The translations under genes and the position numbers were made by a program. From assembly GCA_951394045.1 (NCBI GenBank), contig OX595985.1, positions 2,108,001 through 2,172,000 of the forward strand: 64,000 nucleotides of DNA, given 5' to 3'. Below are positions 1 through 9,882 of this stretch, piece after piece. Positions within the stretch are counted from its first letter, which is position 1. Each line of letters begins with the position of its first letter. The notes under the pieces were generated by a model. That model was given only the letters and a program-made list of their open reading frames with translations, was not told the origin of the DNA and did not search any database. Source of the stretch: Nitzschia sp. DOCU1. Its lineage: Eukaryota; Bacillariophyta; Bacillariophyceae; Bacillariales; Bacillariaceae.

Positions 1-506
1 TCTGCACCCGATTCGTGTATACGAATTCTGAGCTCTTCCATGTACGTTATGTAGTCCTCCGGATCTGTCCGCGGAGAACAGGTAGCCGCATAAAACGACT
101 CCTCCAGTTTGGACTGCGTGGGAACTGAGTGGCTTTCGTATTTTAGCTTTAGCCTTCTCCACGCGTCGCTCGCGTTTCCTGACTCATATCCTGGTAGCTT
201 GCTTCGTTTCAAGTTCTTCAGCGCCAATCTGCCGGCGCGTGTACTTCCATCCATAGAGAGCGTTAAGTCATTAAAGACTTTCTTGTTCTTCTTCCGGAGC
301 TCGATTCGCTCCTTCTCCGCTGGCACATTCTCGTCCAGCACCTCTCGATCTAACGGGATTTGTTCCCATGGTGTCTCGAGTGCCTCCAGCATGTCTTTTG
401 CCGCAGCTCGAGCTTCGTACTGTTGTTTCCATATTTGCCAGTCCTTCTTAAGCCCTGAAAACTTAAGGACTCTGATCGATTGTTCTTGCACCACCGTTTC
501 TGTCAT
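1..506 (-). CDS. Copia gag polyprotein, partial (UBN2-type)
   Basis: The reading frame is open from an ATG at 506 to the window edge (168 codons). It begins MTETVVQEQSIRVLKFSGLK. Features typical of Copia gag (UBN2/DUF4219 families) are an early 'W..WK..YEARA' block, a central 'AWRRLKLKYES' block and a 'DPEDYITYMEELRIRIHE' helix. In the family this protein forms the virus-like particle of the retrotransposon. The zinc knuckle, protease, integrase and reverse transcriptase would lie further left. No internal stop is present in the visible part, so the copy may be recent. Confidence 0.8.
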   Translation of the reverse strand, partial: MTETVVQEQSIRVLKFSGLKKDWQIWKQQYEARAAAKDMLEALETPWEQIPLDREVLDENVPAEKERIELRKKNKKVFNDLTLSMDGSTRAGRLALKNLKRSKLPGYESGNASDAWRRLKLKYESHSVPTQSKLEESFYAATCSPRTDPEDYITYMEELRIRIHESGA

Positions 507-784
507 GGTCGCGATTTTTCCTGTAATTATAGCTTTTCGTTAGCTTCACAATCCTGCTCTCTCTTCTTATCTCTTACCCTCTGTCGGTACTTGAATCCTG
601 GTCCGTGTGCCTAAGTCTTGTACCGATCGGTATGTTACGAAAGGTCACACGTGGTATTTTGAAGTGCGTGTTATTTTAGTGTTTTCGTATCTTGGGTCTA
701 CCAAAGAGTGAGCATTTAAATCCTCTCGTATCGACCATCTGTCGAGAGTCGTGTCTGTGGGGACTATAGCGCTAATGCGCCACC

Positions 785-1085
785 TGTTAGCATTGGTTCT
801 TCTCCCCTTGTACACGTGATTTCTCCCTGTTCTTCATCTTTGATCTCTGCCCCGGATTGTTCTCCTTTTGATCGCGATGCGCCAGCAAGAGGTCCTTATT
901 ATGTAGTTATTCTTATGACACCTCCTTGACATGCGCCACCAATGTCAGTCATGTGCTTATGTGTATGTCTGCTCATGTCACGTCGTGTCAGTCCTTTAGT
1001 GTTCATCTGTCTGTTTGTGTGTTCCGTGTATTCCATGTAATCATATGTATGAATCCTTAGAGTCGGATATCAACATACTTCAACA
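785..1085 (-). repeat. Copia 5' LTR (301 bp)
   Basis: The segment is bounded by the short inverted ends TGTT...AACA, the TG...CA rule for LTRs, and lies directly upstream of the gag leader in element orientation. Its outer end reads TGTTGAAGTATGTTGATATC on the minus strand. The boundary is set from the TG/CA ends and the gag position; the second LTR needed for proof is outside the window. Confidence 0.65.
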
Positions 1086-1097
1086 CCCGCCAATACA

Positions 1098-1106
1098 TTT
1101 TGGCGC
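1098..1106 (+). promoter_or_regulatory. E2F-like site upstream of the anion-channel gene
   Basis: TTTTGGCGC fits the E2F/DP consensus TTTSSCGC and lies about 260 bp upstream of the start codon at 1365, just outside the LTR. Function is inferred from the consensus only. Confidence 0.3.
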
Positions 1107-1364
1107 GCGTGAGTGCGCGAGCGACTCAAATGACAAATTATGACGTCACCAGGACGTCACGAAACGAAGTCTTCTCCCGATATTGACGATACCGCCCACA
1201 AAACGATGACCAGATCTTTCTTCCTCCACGACGATGAGCCCCTCTCGAATTTCCCCTCCCACGCCCATTGTTTGCGAATATCGATTCGACCTTGACCCCC
1301 CGAAGAAATCATATCGAATCTTTGTGCTGGCCCCATTGTACTGCAAAGAAGCATAGAAAGGAAA

Positions 1365-3810
1365 ATGAAGAGTGGGAAAGCAGAAGACGATTCAGCACAA
1401 GACCTGAAAAACGACAAAGATCCCTCCGCTATCGGTCCCCAGCATGCTCGTGGCAATAGCTGGAGCGGTAGTTTCTCCGAGATTGATAGTCGTGGAGATG
1501 CTGCTGCTGCAAAACATCACCAACAAGGGGTCAATAACCCCCCCACGGCTACTCGGCGTCGATCCTTGGATCAAGAGCGCAAAAAGCAACAAGGATCCAG
1601 TCGAACAAAGTCCCGAACCAGCGTACCGCCACTTTACAATATCAAGAGCCCCACCCATAAGACTCACAAACGTCTGGCGTCGATTGACGAAAAAGGAGGA
1701 GGAGACAATCCTGATATTGTGGCTCATTTTCGAAATCTTTCGGACGAATTATCGGCCTTGTCGATAGAGTCAAGTCGGGGTAGTGGCAGCAGTCCATCGG
1801 ATACCAGTCTTTGGAGTATGAGTCAACAAGAACGAATGGCAAAGTTTGAACAAGAACAACAAGAACAGTTTGCACATACCAAAGAAAATCTGGAAAAGAA
1901 ACTATTGGTGACATTAGCACAAGGAGAAAAAGTCATGACGGAGAGAGAAAAACATGAATTTATTTCAGATTACATGGTCGAGCTGGAACGAGAACGAGAA
2001 TCCTTATTGGCACAATGGAGGGCGGAATGGGACGCTGAACGAGAATTTCTGGAACAACAGCAGCAACGTCCATCGCTCTTTCTTTCCATACAAAAGGCAT
2101 TTCTGGAACCTTGTCTCGAGTCCCTCACGTCCATGCTAGCTACGGCTGAAGTCTTTGTCGCCAATCTACCCTTGACCATTGGAGCAGTTGGTTTGTCTTG
2201 GGTGACCATGGGAACAGTTTGGTTCAAATTCATGGAAGAAAACGCTGCTTTTTGCAAACCCGTCCACTACTATTCACCCATGTGTAACTTTCCGGAATTC
2301 CCCGGCTGCTTTGAATGTGATACTTCCCATCCAAAATACAAGTGGGCGCTGGCATTTCATTACGCATGCTCCATGGTTGCCGGTCTGTGCTGTCTTTTGT
2401 TTGCACTCAAAGTTTTGATTGCCGGTCAAGTCGTTGCGGACGAGCTCAGCAACCCCACTACGTCCACGCCCATGGGGGTGGTCTGTATTGCCACGGTGTG
2501 TGTCTTTGCGGGACGGGGCCTTGTCGGGGAAGTCATCGTCGTCATAACGTCCTGGTTCCACTTTGTCTTGGCCTTTTGGTTTATCTACATGGCCATCGTA
2601 CGCTTTGCCCTCTGGCCGGATCCGGGATGGTTCCCAAATACGGTGGGTCTAACCTACGGAGCGGTCAAGACATTTCTATATTTTCCCAATGTTGGACTAT
2701 TCTTCTTGGCAGTAAGTTCTTGCTACAACTCGCCTCACATAATCTTTGGCGATACTCTCTCATTTGACTTCTTTTCCCCATCAGCTTTCTGTAGTGTTCT
2801 TTTTCTCTACTTTCTTTGTCAGTGTCGTACGGGTCGCTCTAAATGAAAAGATCGCAGCTCCCATTGCCTGGATTGGATTGAGTGCACCCAGCATTACCAT
2901 GTACGCCTTGACCCTCATTGCACAACCCAAAAAGGATCGAGAGGCTCTATTGGAAAGTGATGAATTGTTGCTCTTGAAAAATCACGATTGGATGGCTCAC
3001 TACTATTTGCCCGTGCAACATTTCATGATGTTGCTATCCCTAGTTGGACTGGCCTCGGCCGTGAGTGCGTTGGTGGTACGATGGAAGACCTTTTCGAAAA
3101 AGCCATTTAGTCCGGCCCACGTGGCGTTTTGTTTTCCAACCCTTTCTCATACCAATGCCGTCCAATCCTACCGAGGAGCGGTCAATGCCTATTCCAACTT
3201 GGCTCCTGGAAGTCCCTTCAAAGTGGCATTGTTCTCGTATTGGGTATTCTTTTTGGTGGTTGGTACTTTGCTGAACATTGGGTTTACCATTCTCTATGTA
3301 CAACGACTACCCCGCTGGACCAAACTCGATACGGCGGGAGAAGAAGAACCTCCGGCCCCCCAAGATACCTTTGTCCGAGACATGTTGGATAATACCGACG
3401 CTCACGAATTGTTGGAACAACCCTTTATGAATCCGGCCGTCTTACAGGCAAATGAAGCCGGCGCTCTGGTTCGGGTCCGACGAGGTACCGAAGACTTTCG
3501 TATTCATGGTCCGTACGTTCGGACTCGTAAAATATCAGCATTGGGCTTTGATCCGACCATGGACGAAGAAGAATTGCGTCGCGAACGGGCCGAACTTTTG
3601 GATTGGGTGGCCAAGAATGCACCTCGCAAACGAAATCGTACCATGAGTAATCCACTCTTTCTGCAAGCATCGTCCTTGATTCGTGGTGGTAATCGGCAAG
3701 CATGGGCAGCGGGAGGATTGTACGGTAGTCTTGCGTCTTCCAATGACGAGACGACAGCGGCACGTCACAAACGATCCGTGACGACGACGCAATTGCCATC
3801 TGGTGTTTGA
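1365..3810 (+). CDS. SLAC1/TehA-like anion channel (probable)
   Basis: There are two exons, 1365-2711 and 2785-3810. The intron 2712-2784 (73 bp, GTAAGT...CAG, phase 0) joins '..NVGLFFLA' to 'LSVVFFFSTF..', giving 790 aa. The first ~260 residues are polar, with a Q/E-rich coiled stretch (about 150-230). Then follow roughly eight to ten hydrophobic segments, including 'FAGRGLVGEVIVVITSWFH', and a 'WFPNTVG' element like the WF.P.VG turn of the SLAC1/TehA (C4-dicarboxylate/anion channel) family. A hydrophilic tail of ~170 residues ends the protein. Membrane topology is seen directly; the family assignment is by motif resemblance. It converges with the hydroxylase gene, 89 bp apart. Confidence 0.6.
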
Positions 3811-3899
3811 AAAACTAACCAACAAAAATGATTGGCGTCCTATTAACTCGTACTACTGCTATAACAATAACCACAATAACACCAAACTATCTACAACAA

Positions 3900-5050
3900 T
3901 TACACATTTTCATTGAATGCCTTGGGCGCAAATTCCCTGGGATTCTTGTAGGTTTGTCCCACTTTGTCAAACCACATGAACAAATGTCCAAAATTATATT
4001 TGAAAAAGGCATGATGCACATGATGATCGGCGGGGGTCCCAAAGCCCAGCAAATGAAACAATCGATCCCATGGAAAGGTATACTCGGAATGAATCAAAGT
4101 CAACCAATTCGCATAGGCACTTCCAAAGGCCATGTACGTCCAAACATTACAGTGAACCAAATTGGCCGTCATGTAGAGTGGAATCAAAATCATGCAAATC
4201 GTATCCAACATACTTCCATTAAAGGCATCAAAGAGACGTGGATTGGTAAATCGATGATGTGGTTTGTGGGACCATTGATAAAAGACTGGACTTATATCGT
4301 GTTCCAATCGATGCATGACGTATTGAATGCCATCCTGAATCACTAAACATTGAAAGGTTTGAAGCCAATCAATGCCCCCAATAAAACTGTAATACGACGT
4401 GGGCATCCAACCCATCATCCATGTAAGTGTCAAGTAGCCTGCCAACAAGACAAATCCTTCTGGTTGACTCAAGTGTGTCTGGAGGCCTTCCCAAAAGATG
4501 TACGCTCTGGCTCCCTTGGTTTGTATACTTTTGGGCTCTCCACCAAAATAACCAAATTTGTAAAAGTAAAACACAAACAAATCCAAGAGTTGACCGATAG
4601 CGACCGCCAAGATTCCCAATATCAAACCCAGTGGCTTGGGTTTGTCCTCGTCCTCGTATTCATACCAGCTGGGAGCAAAGATTTTGGTATAATAAAGAGG
4701 ACTCGCTTCGATCGTCAGGCACAAGGGAAGCGTAAACATGGCAGGCCATACCAGCGCACTGGCCCATGGTAACATGGCAGTTTCCATGTTGGACAATGTC
4801 GACGAATCTGGGGAGGAAAACATCCAAAGAAAAAATGAGAGACGTTGCATTGCCAATGACAAATCGTTACTGCGATAGAAAGTTCGGATTGGTGGCACAA
4901 CTGCTCTGCCGACGCTGCGAGCAGCTTTTTAAAAAAATCAATGAACTACGTACCCCCTTCGGACATGACCTGTTTATTGAGACTGCTGTTGGCACCAGGC
5001 GGCGCTGTAGCTGGCTGCAGCTGCTGCTCTGTTGCCGTTGTCGCCGCCAT
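3900..5050 (-). CDS. Sterol desaturase / fatty acid hydroxylase family protein
   Basis: Exon 1 is 5050-4954, the intron 4953-4808 (GTACGT...CCCCAG, phase 1) and exon 2 4807-3900, giving 334 aa. The splice joins 'NKQVMSEG' to 'DSSTLSNMETAM'. The protein carries the His-box pattern of the non-haem di-iron fatty-acid-hydroxylase superfamily: 'HRLEH', 'HKPHH' and 'DHHVHH', with several hydrophobic segments between, as in ER-membrane sterol C-4 methyl oxidases and C-5 desaturases. It therefore probably oxidises a sterol or lipid; the substrate cannot be told from the sequence. A start at 4898 without splicing is possible but would read through the intron. Its upstream region is shared with the divergent secreted-protein gene. 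Confidence 0.83.
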
Positions 5051-5353
5051 GGTCGATTTTTTATGATGTTGCTGCGTTGGACATTTTTACTGTGGAAGCA
5101 TCATCATCGGGCCAGCGCGTCAGTAGCAAGCGCGCCGGTCATTCGTTCGTGGAAGATGACGCAGAACCAGCTTCCGAGAACACCTGACTATGGAGCTCTT
5201 CATGGATGTAGATAATATATTTACCTTCAGGTAGGGATGGCTCGGAGGGAACTTTGAACGACTGACCGGCGCTTTTGGCGACTGCGACTACGAAGGTGGG
5301 AATCGAAGTTGAGAACGATCCAAAGAGAAGAGCACCACTCCGGCAACACCATT

Positions 5354-5374
5354 ACAACAACAACAACAACAACA
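5354..5374 (+). repeat. (ACA)n trinucleotide repeat
   Basis: Seven ACA triplets lie in the probable 5' UTR of the downstream secreted-protein gene. If translation began at an upstream ATG (5309) it would encode a Thr run, which argues for the start at 5453. Confidence 0.7.
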
Positions 5375-5452
5375 GTTGGACTACGTTTTGACTCTTTGCC
5401 AAAAAAAGTTGCAGTCGTTTGTTTGGAAGCCTCAAGTCAAAACAACGCAACC

Positions 5453-6247
5453 ATGATGATGAAAAGTACTGGCATATCCTCCTCCTCTCGTCACCTGCTG
5501 TTGCTTCTATCACTCCTCAGCATCTTCATTCTCCACGACGGTAGAGTATCGGCTGAGGAGGATACGAATGAGGAACCCAGCACCGTGATTCAAGGAGGCA
5601 TTCGTATCGATTGCACGAATGGAACTTGTATTTTTGACGCGAACTGTGCAGATATAAATCCTACCACGGTTCCGGGAACCGTCGTAGTGGATGAATTTGG
5701 TAACAATTATACCTATATAAACATTACCGGCGAGGTGACGTTGCAGCCACCCACCTTTTGTCAAGCCGAATGCACTGGTTGCCGAGGGATTCCCGGAAGT
5801 GATACCTTTGGTGATTGTCAAGGATCCGCTGGATATGTGTATTGTCCTGAAACGGATGAGTGCATTCGACCTTGGGAAGACAATTGTCCTTTTGAGGGTG
5901 CCAACTTTATTGGACCTGTCGACATTATTTGCGCTTCGGGATCCCGCTGCAACGACTTGTCCATAGAGTGCGATATCCAAATCGGAAGTTTTACCATTGG
6001 AGGATTGTATCTCGATGATTTGGTTGGAACGTATAGTTTGCCAGAAGGATGTACGGCAACGTGTGAAGGATGTTATTGTCAGGGTTGTCCTTCAGATGGT
6101 AACAACAACGTTGTTGGTGGTGGACCGACTAATGATACCTCGTCCGAACCAGTTGCAGATAATAGTGGAGGAGCGGTTCCAATCAACAACAACATTGCGT
6201 GGAGGATATCAATGTTCCTTTTTGCAGGACTATGGTTGCTGCTCTAG
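5453..6247 (+). CDS. Secreted or GPI-anchored Cys-rich protein, unknown function
   Basis: This is a single exon of 264 aa from the ATG at 5453, chosen because the next ~30 residues form a clear signal peptide (MMMKSTGISSSSRHLLLLLS...VSA). The body has about 22 cysteines, several in C-x2-C or C-x-C pairs ('CTGCRG', 'CEGCYCQGC'), N-glycosylation sequons such as NYT, NIT and NDT, and an acidic linker after the signal peptide. It ends with an Asn/Ser/Gly-rich spacer and a short hydrophobic C-terminus with no basic tail, the layout of a GPI-attachment signal. I recognise no named domain. Upstream in-frame ATG 5309 would bury the signal peptide. Role inferred: extracellular or cell-surface protein. 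Confidence 0.72.
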   Translation: MMMKSTGISSSSRHLLLLLSLLSIFILHDGRVSAEEDTNEEPSTVIQGGIRIDCTNGTCIFDANCADINPTTVPGTVVVDEFGNNYTYINITGEVTLQPPTFCQAECTGCRGIPGSDTFGDCQGSAGYVYCPETDECIRPWEDNCPFEGANFIGPVDIICASGSRCNDLSIECDIQIGSFTIGGLYLDDLVGTYSLPEGCTATCEGCYCQGCPSDGNNNVVGGGPTNDTSSEPVADNSGGAVPINNNIAWRISMFLFAGLWLLL

Positions 6248-6562
6248 TCTCCACGAATGGCTTGATTACTCGTCAATGGAATGGGGATGGAGAGGGCCGG
6301 CCGTTGTTGGTGTTTGGGTGGGAAAGTCCGGGCTGTTTGACTACTACAGAATGGGAAGTTCCGGCACTGCGGCTCTATACATGGGATAATGATTTCTGTC
6401 TACTAAACCAAGTACAAAAAGGGAGAAGATGGATTCTAGACGCTAGCTACTTTTGCGGAAACATCACTCACGAACGTGAAAGGAGTGTCCCCTAGGTTCA
6501 GTTCTTCGAAGAAACGCAATGGGATGGATACTCGTGATAAATTGCAATAAGCTAAAACTTTT
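6248..6562. other. Intergenic, convergent 3' region
   Basis: This is the space between the stop codons of the secreted protein and the LOV-like gene. No coding signal is convincing; the overlapping plus-strand frames here are antisense or random. It contains one GCTAGCTA octamer (6442). Confidence 0.5.
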
Positions 6563-7369
6563 TTACATTCGGACTTCTTGTAACACGCCAACAAAATTGG
6601 ATACCTGTCCATTCTCATCGTACAAGGGCCCCACATGCAATCGGTTACGGAATTTTCGTCCCGACTTGGTGTAATTGGTTAATACTGTCGTCGCATCCTC
6701 ACCTCGGAGCAATTGACTTATCAGGGATGTGACGGCCAGTGGATCCGTTTCTGGGCCCTTGAGCAATTCGCCCAAACTCTTTCCTTGGCTTTCCACATAG
6801 GAATATCCACACAAATTTTCCCATGCTTTATTGACATCGCATACACGAAAGGGACGAGTGACTTCGGTGATCACAATTGCGCGTGAGGTTGGGCGGAGGG
6901 CATCTTCCAATGTACGAGGTAGCGGGCGTTCGTCGATTGATTCCAAAATTTGCTGTTCGTTTTTGTTGCTGGTGCTATTATACAGCTGATGTTTGCTCGT
7001 CTCCAATTGATCTTTCATTGTGGGGGACATTTCCCCTGTCAAGGGAGGAAATTTGGATCCTTCTGAGGCCGCCATGGACAGTGAATACGAAAGGGAATTT
7101 CGAAAGGATTCGTCCTGTCATGGTAGAAGCAAAAAGAGATGCATGATGAGTCCGAGAGGTGATGGCAACGTAAATTCCAAAAGGGGGTTCCCACTTACCG
7201 TACGAATGGCCTCCAAAACTTCACGCCGATGAAACTCTTCAACATTATAATGGCTATTCTTAACGATGGATGGTGCCGATGCGGCGGAAAGATGTCGAAG
7301 AACGGTCGCCGAGCGACTTGCGGATCGCAGAATGGAAGTGCTTTGGGCAATGGAACGTTGCATCATCAT
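6563..7369 (-). CDS. LOV-like PAS-domain protein with mitochondrial pre-sequence
   Basis: Exon 1 is 7369-7199, the intron 7198-7115 (GTAAGT...ACAG, phase 0, 84 bp) and exon 2 7114-6563, giving 240 aa. The first ~30 residues are basic, Ser/Ala-rich and lack acids (MMMQRSIAQSTSILRSASRS), typical of a mitochondrial targeting peptide. Residues ~140-238 match the LOV subclass of PAS: 'ENLCGYS', then 'GKSLGELLKGPETDP' where photoactive LOV has GRNCRFLQGPDTDP, then 'NYTKSGRKFRNRL' and 'NFVGVLQEV'. The flavin-reactive Cys is replaced by Leu and the neighbouring N, R and Q are also changed, while the two later Asn are kept. It is probably a sensory or protein-binding PAS and not a blue-light photoreceptor. 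Confidence 0.75.
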
Positions 7370-7934
7370 TGCGATCGAAGTTTCAATGGATGCAATTGGA
7401 ATCGATGATTGCAGGACTATGGGGTAGCAAAGATGTGTTTGCAGGGAGTGACAAAGGAAAAGTAATAAAACTTCGGGAGGTTTTGATGGGTATTTTGTCC
7501 GGAGGAGGCCGTGTAAACGAGAGGTCGATCGGTTGATGTTTGTAGGATCGCGAAGAACCCACCCATCACAAAAGGAGGGAAGATGTTCGGCGATTTTTCG
7601 AGGAAGTGCGTCAGCCGGGCATATCCGAACCCTCCGAACGTGTTCTTTTGGTGTTCTTCCCTCCAGAGTGCGAAAAATATCGTTTAACACGTTGTAGTTT
7701 GGCATCTGTCCCCAATGGCTGGTGGTGAATTTGCGATTGCTATGGTAAATGTCTAAACCGTACTACTAGCTAGGTACCCAGCAATAGCTAGTTTTTGCCT
7801 AAAAAGGGCGGAGTCAATAGCTACTGAGCAATGGTCGAAAGATTGATGGAACGAGCAAAGCAAAGCTAGCTACGCGTAGGACGCTTGTTGGTTGCCTGGC
7901 TTTCTCGGAAATGAGGTAGTGGCTGGTCCTTTTC

Positions 7935-9155
7935 TCACGACGCCGACACTGATCCTGGAAATAGCAAGCCCTTGATCACCATGGCCGGCATGGCACGAAA
8001 TTTAGGTTTGGCCAAGGCATACAATATTCCCAACACGCCCCAAAGGAGTGGCAGCGGGATCAGGCCTCGTTCGCTGGGCATGATGCCAAATCCCATGGCC
8101 TGCCGAAAGTCCCGTGGTGCCGGGTCGTATTCCACACTATTCTTTCTCCGCAAAGAGTAGCTTTTCTTGTAGCTTGGAGAAAACAAAATGGCCATGATAA
8201 TGCCGCAGAGGAAGCCGCCCAAATGCGACATGTTGCTCATATTTTCCACAAACAACCCCGAAAGAAAGATAGTCAGCATTCCTCTTGCAATACGAGATGT
8301 CGCTCCTCGATTGCCCATTCGAATCAGCGATGCGAATAATAAGCCGTACATACCACAAATACCACCACTGGATCCGAGGCAAATGGCTGCTGGACTAAAA
8401 GGATCATCGTTCAGGGCCCCGATAGAATGACCAATGTTGCCCGCCACAATCGAAAGTAAAAAGGTTGTCAAATACAACGGCACCCCCAATCCAGTTTCTA
8501 GCCACGCCGGTTGTCGACGTAGCGTATCCATGTTGATCAATAGATGAATGATTCCTCCATGCAAAAAACCCGATGTTAAATATCGATGCGGTTGCCTTTG
8601 TGCAAGGAACGTTGAAAATCCAAAGTCTCGCACGAGCGGGCCTTGAACACTTGACCCGACAATCGAGTCGGCAATCATGCTTAGCGCATGACTAGGCCAG
8701 TATGTAGGATGACGTTGTAGTAGGTAATTGACTGTCGTCACCGTTTGATAGAGAAAGAAGAGCAAATTCAAAGAAATCAACGTATTCTTTGCCGGGGTAC
8801 CCTCGTCTCCGGTAGAACGTCGTTGTAGACGCCGTCGTAGTTTTGTTGTCCACCGTAAATCGTCACCCTCCCAGTCTTTCATCTGCAAGACTGTCCCTCT
8901 CTGTCTAGCCCTCTGGAAGAAACCGCTCGTCGTCTTCATCAGTTTACTGTCGTCGCTTACTCGCATTGCCTGCATCGCATTGAATGTACCAGTTTTCGAG
9001 CTTGAAAGAGCTAAAGAACAGAATGACTTTGATCTCAGGGCCACCGTGAATGCGGCTAGAAACATGATCCGATGGACAAAGCCAGCGGCAGCGGCAGCGC
9101 GACGTCGTCGTCGTCGTGACGGTAGACGATCTTCTCTATTTCTTTGCGAAGGCAT
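7935..9155 (-). CDS. Rhomboid-family intramembrane serine protease
   Basis: This is a single exon of 406 aa from the ATG at 9155 (the frame extends further only through non-ATG codons). After a very basic start (R/A-rich) and one hydrophobic segment there is a polar linker, then six or seven membrane segments from about residue 125. Rhomboid landmarks are 'HLLINMDTL' (the H..N of the second core helix), 'GSSGGICGMYG' (the GxSG catalytic Ser) and 'NMSHLGGFLCG' (the catalytic His). Family members cleave membrane proteins within or near the bilayer. The location is unclear: the N-terminus could be an organelle pre-sequence. Catalytic residues are all present, so an active protease is expected. 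Confidence 0.85.
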   Translation of the reverse strand: MPSQRNREDRLPSRRRRRRAAAAAGFVHRIMFLAAFTVALRSKSFCSLALSSSKTGTFNAMQAMRVSDDSKLMKTTSGFFQRARQRGTVLQMKDWEGDDLRWTTKLRRRLQRRSTGDEGTPAKNTLISLNLLFFLYQTVTTVNYLLQRHPTYWPSHALSMIADSIVGSSVQGPLVRDFGFSTFLAQRQPHRYLTSGFLHGGIIHLLINMDTLRRQPAWLETGLGVPLYLTTFLLSIVAGNIGHSIGALNDDPFSPAAICLGSSGGICGMYGLLFASLIRMGNRGATSRIARGMLTIFLSGLFVENMSNMSHLGGFLCGIIMAILFSPSYKKSYSLRRKNSVEYDPAPRDFRQAMGFGIMPSERGLIPLPLLWGVLGILYALAKPKFRAMPAMVIKGLLFPGSVSAS

Positions 9156-9224
9156 TATGCAGTCCTTTTGGAGATACTTATCTCTTTGTTCGGGATCACG
9201 CAAACAGATGTACTTTCGAAGCAA

Positions 9225-9882
9225 TATTTTACAAAGCTAGCTATTATTGCGGGTAGTGAAGCATATTCGTTTGGATGTGTTTTCGTTGATGCCGTCGTCG
9301 GTGGTGGCCGTCATTGTGTCATTGTGGCATAGCAACGAGACGTTCAAACGTCGGATGGGCTCATCCGAGGCCTCCCGTAGTAGGATGACGTATGTGATTC
9401 GTACGTAGGACGGACGTATTCGTGTAGATGACAGATATCTATGAGCGTAAGATGACCTCGGCAAATATTCCAAGCTATGATACGAACACACACCCCATTT
9501 CAAGACAAACGATTCTAGTTTGAAAGTAACGAAACGTCAACAAAGAAGCAAGTGAGACATGAAAATAGCAACATATCAGGCGATGGCTACAACCAAGCAG
9601 TGGTCCTTAAGGTCGACGAGAGACCAAAACTACGGCGCCAGCAGCCGAGGGGTAGTTCGACCGCGGGATTGCATTCGTTTGATTACGAGTCCTATTATTG
9701 CGTATTCGACTCCATGTCAATCGAACAAAACATAGTAGTCGACTGAAGTAGCGCCTCCTGTTCTTTGGGTCGGCCGTCAATCGCGGGCGCTTCTGCAGGA
9801 GCCCTGCTCTACCAGTAGCTGACCGTATCATTGGACTCGTATGCTGCTGCTGTCTCTGGTGATGATGTTTCTAGTATAATCA
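9225..9882. other. Intergenic region, nothing convincing
   Basis: These ~650 bp between the rhomboid start and the RCC1 stop hold only short, low-quality frames. One GCTAGCTA octamer lies at 9236. I see no repeat, RNA gene or splice-compatible coding exon. Confidence 0.5.

Larger units (their letters stand above)
1..1085 (-). mobile_element. Ty1/Copia-type LTR retrotransposon, 5' end only
   Basis: The left edge holds the 5' end of a Copia-type element lying on the minus strand: one LTR (785-1085), a leader of about 280 bp (507-784) and the start of gag (506 down to the window edge). Pol and the other LTR lie outside. Just inside the LTR the element-sense strand reads GGTGGCGCATTAGCGC, which sits where a primer-binding site belongs; I cannot match it to a specific tRNA. 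The candidate 5-bp target duplication next to the LTR is CCCGC (1086-1090), but its partner is outside the window. The superfamily call rests on the gag protein. Confidence 0.82.

Noticed and set aside
109..543. 144-codon plus-strand frame at the left edge
   Set aside because: It is the antisense of the Copia gag frame, which has clear family motifs.
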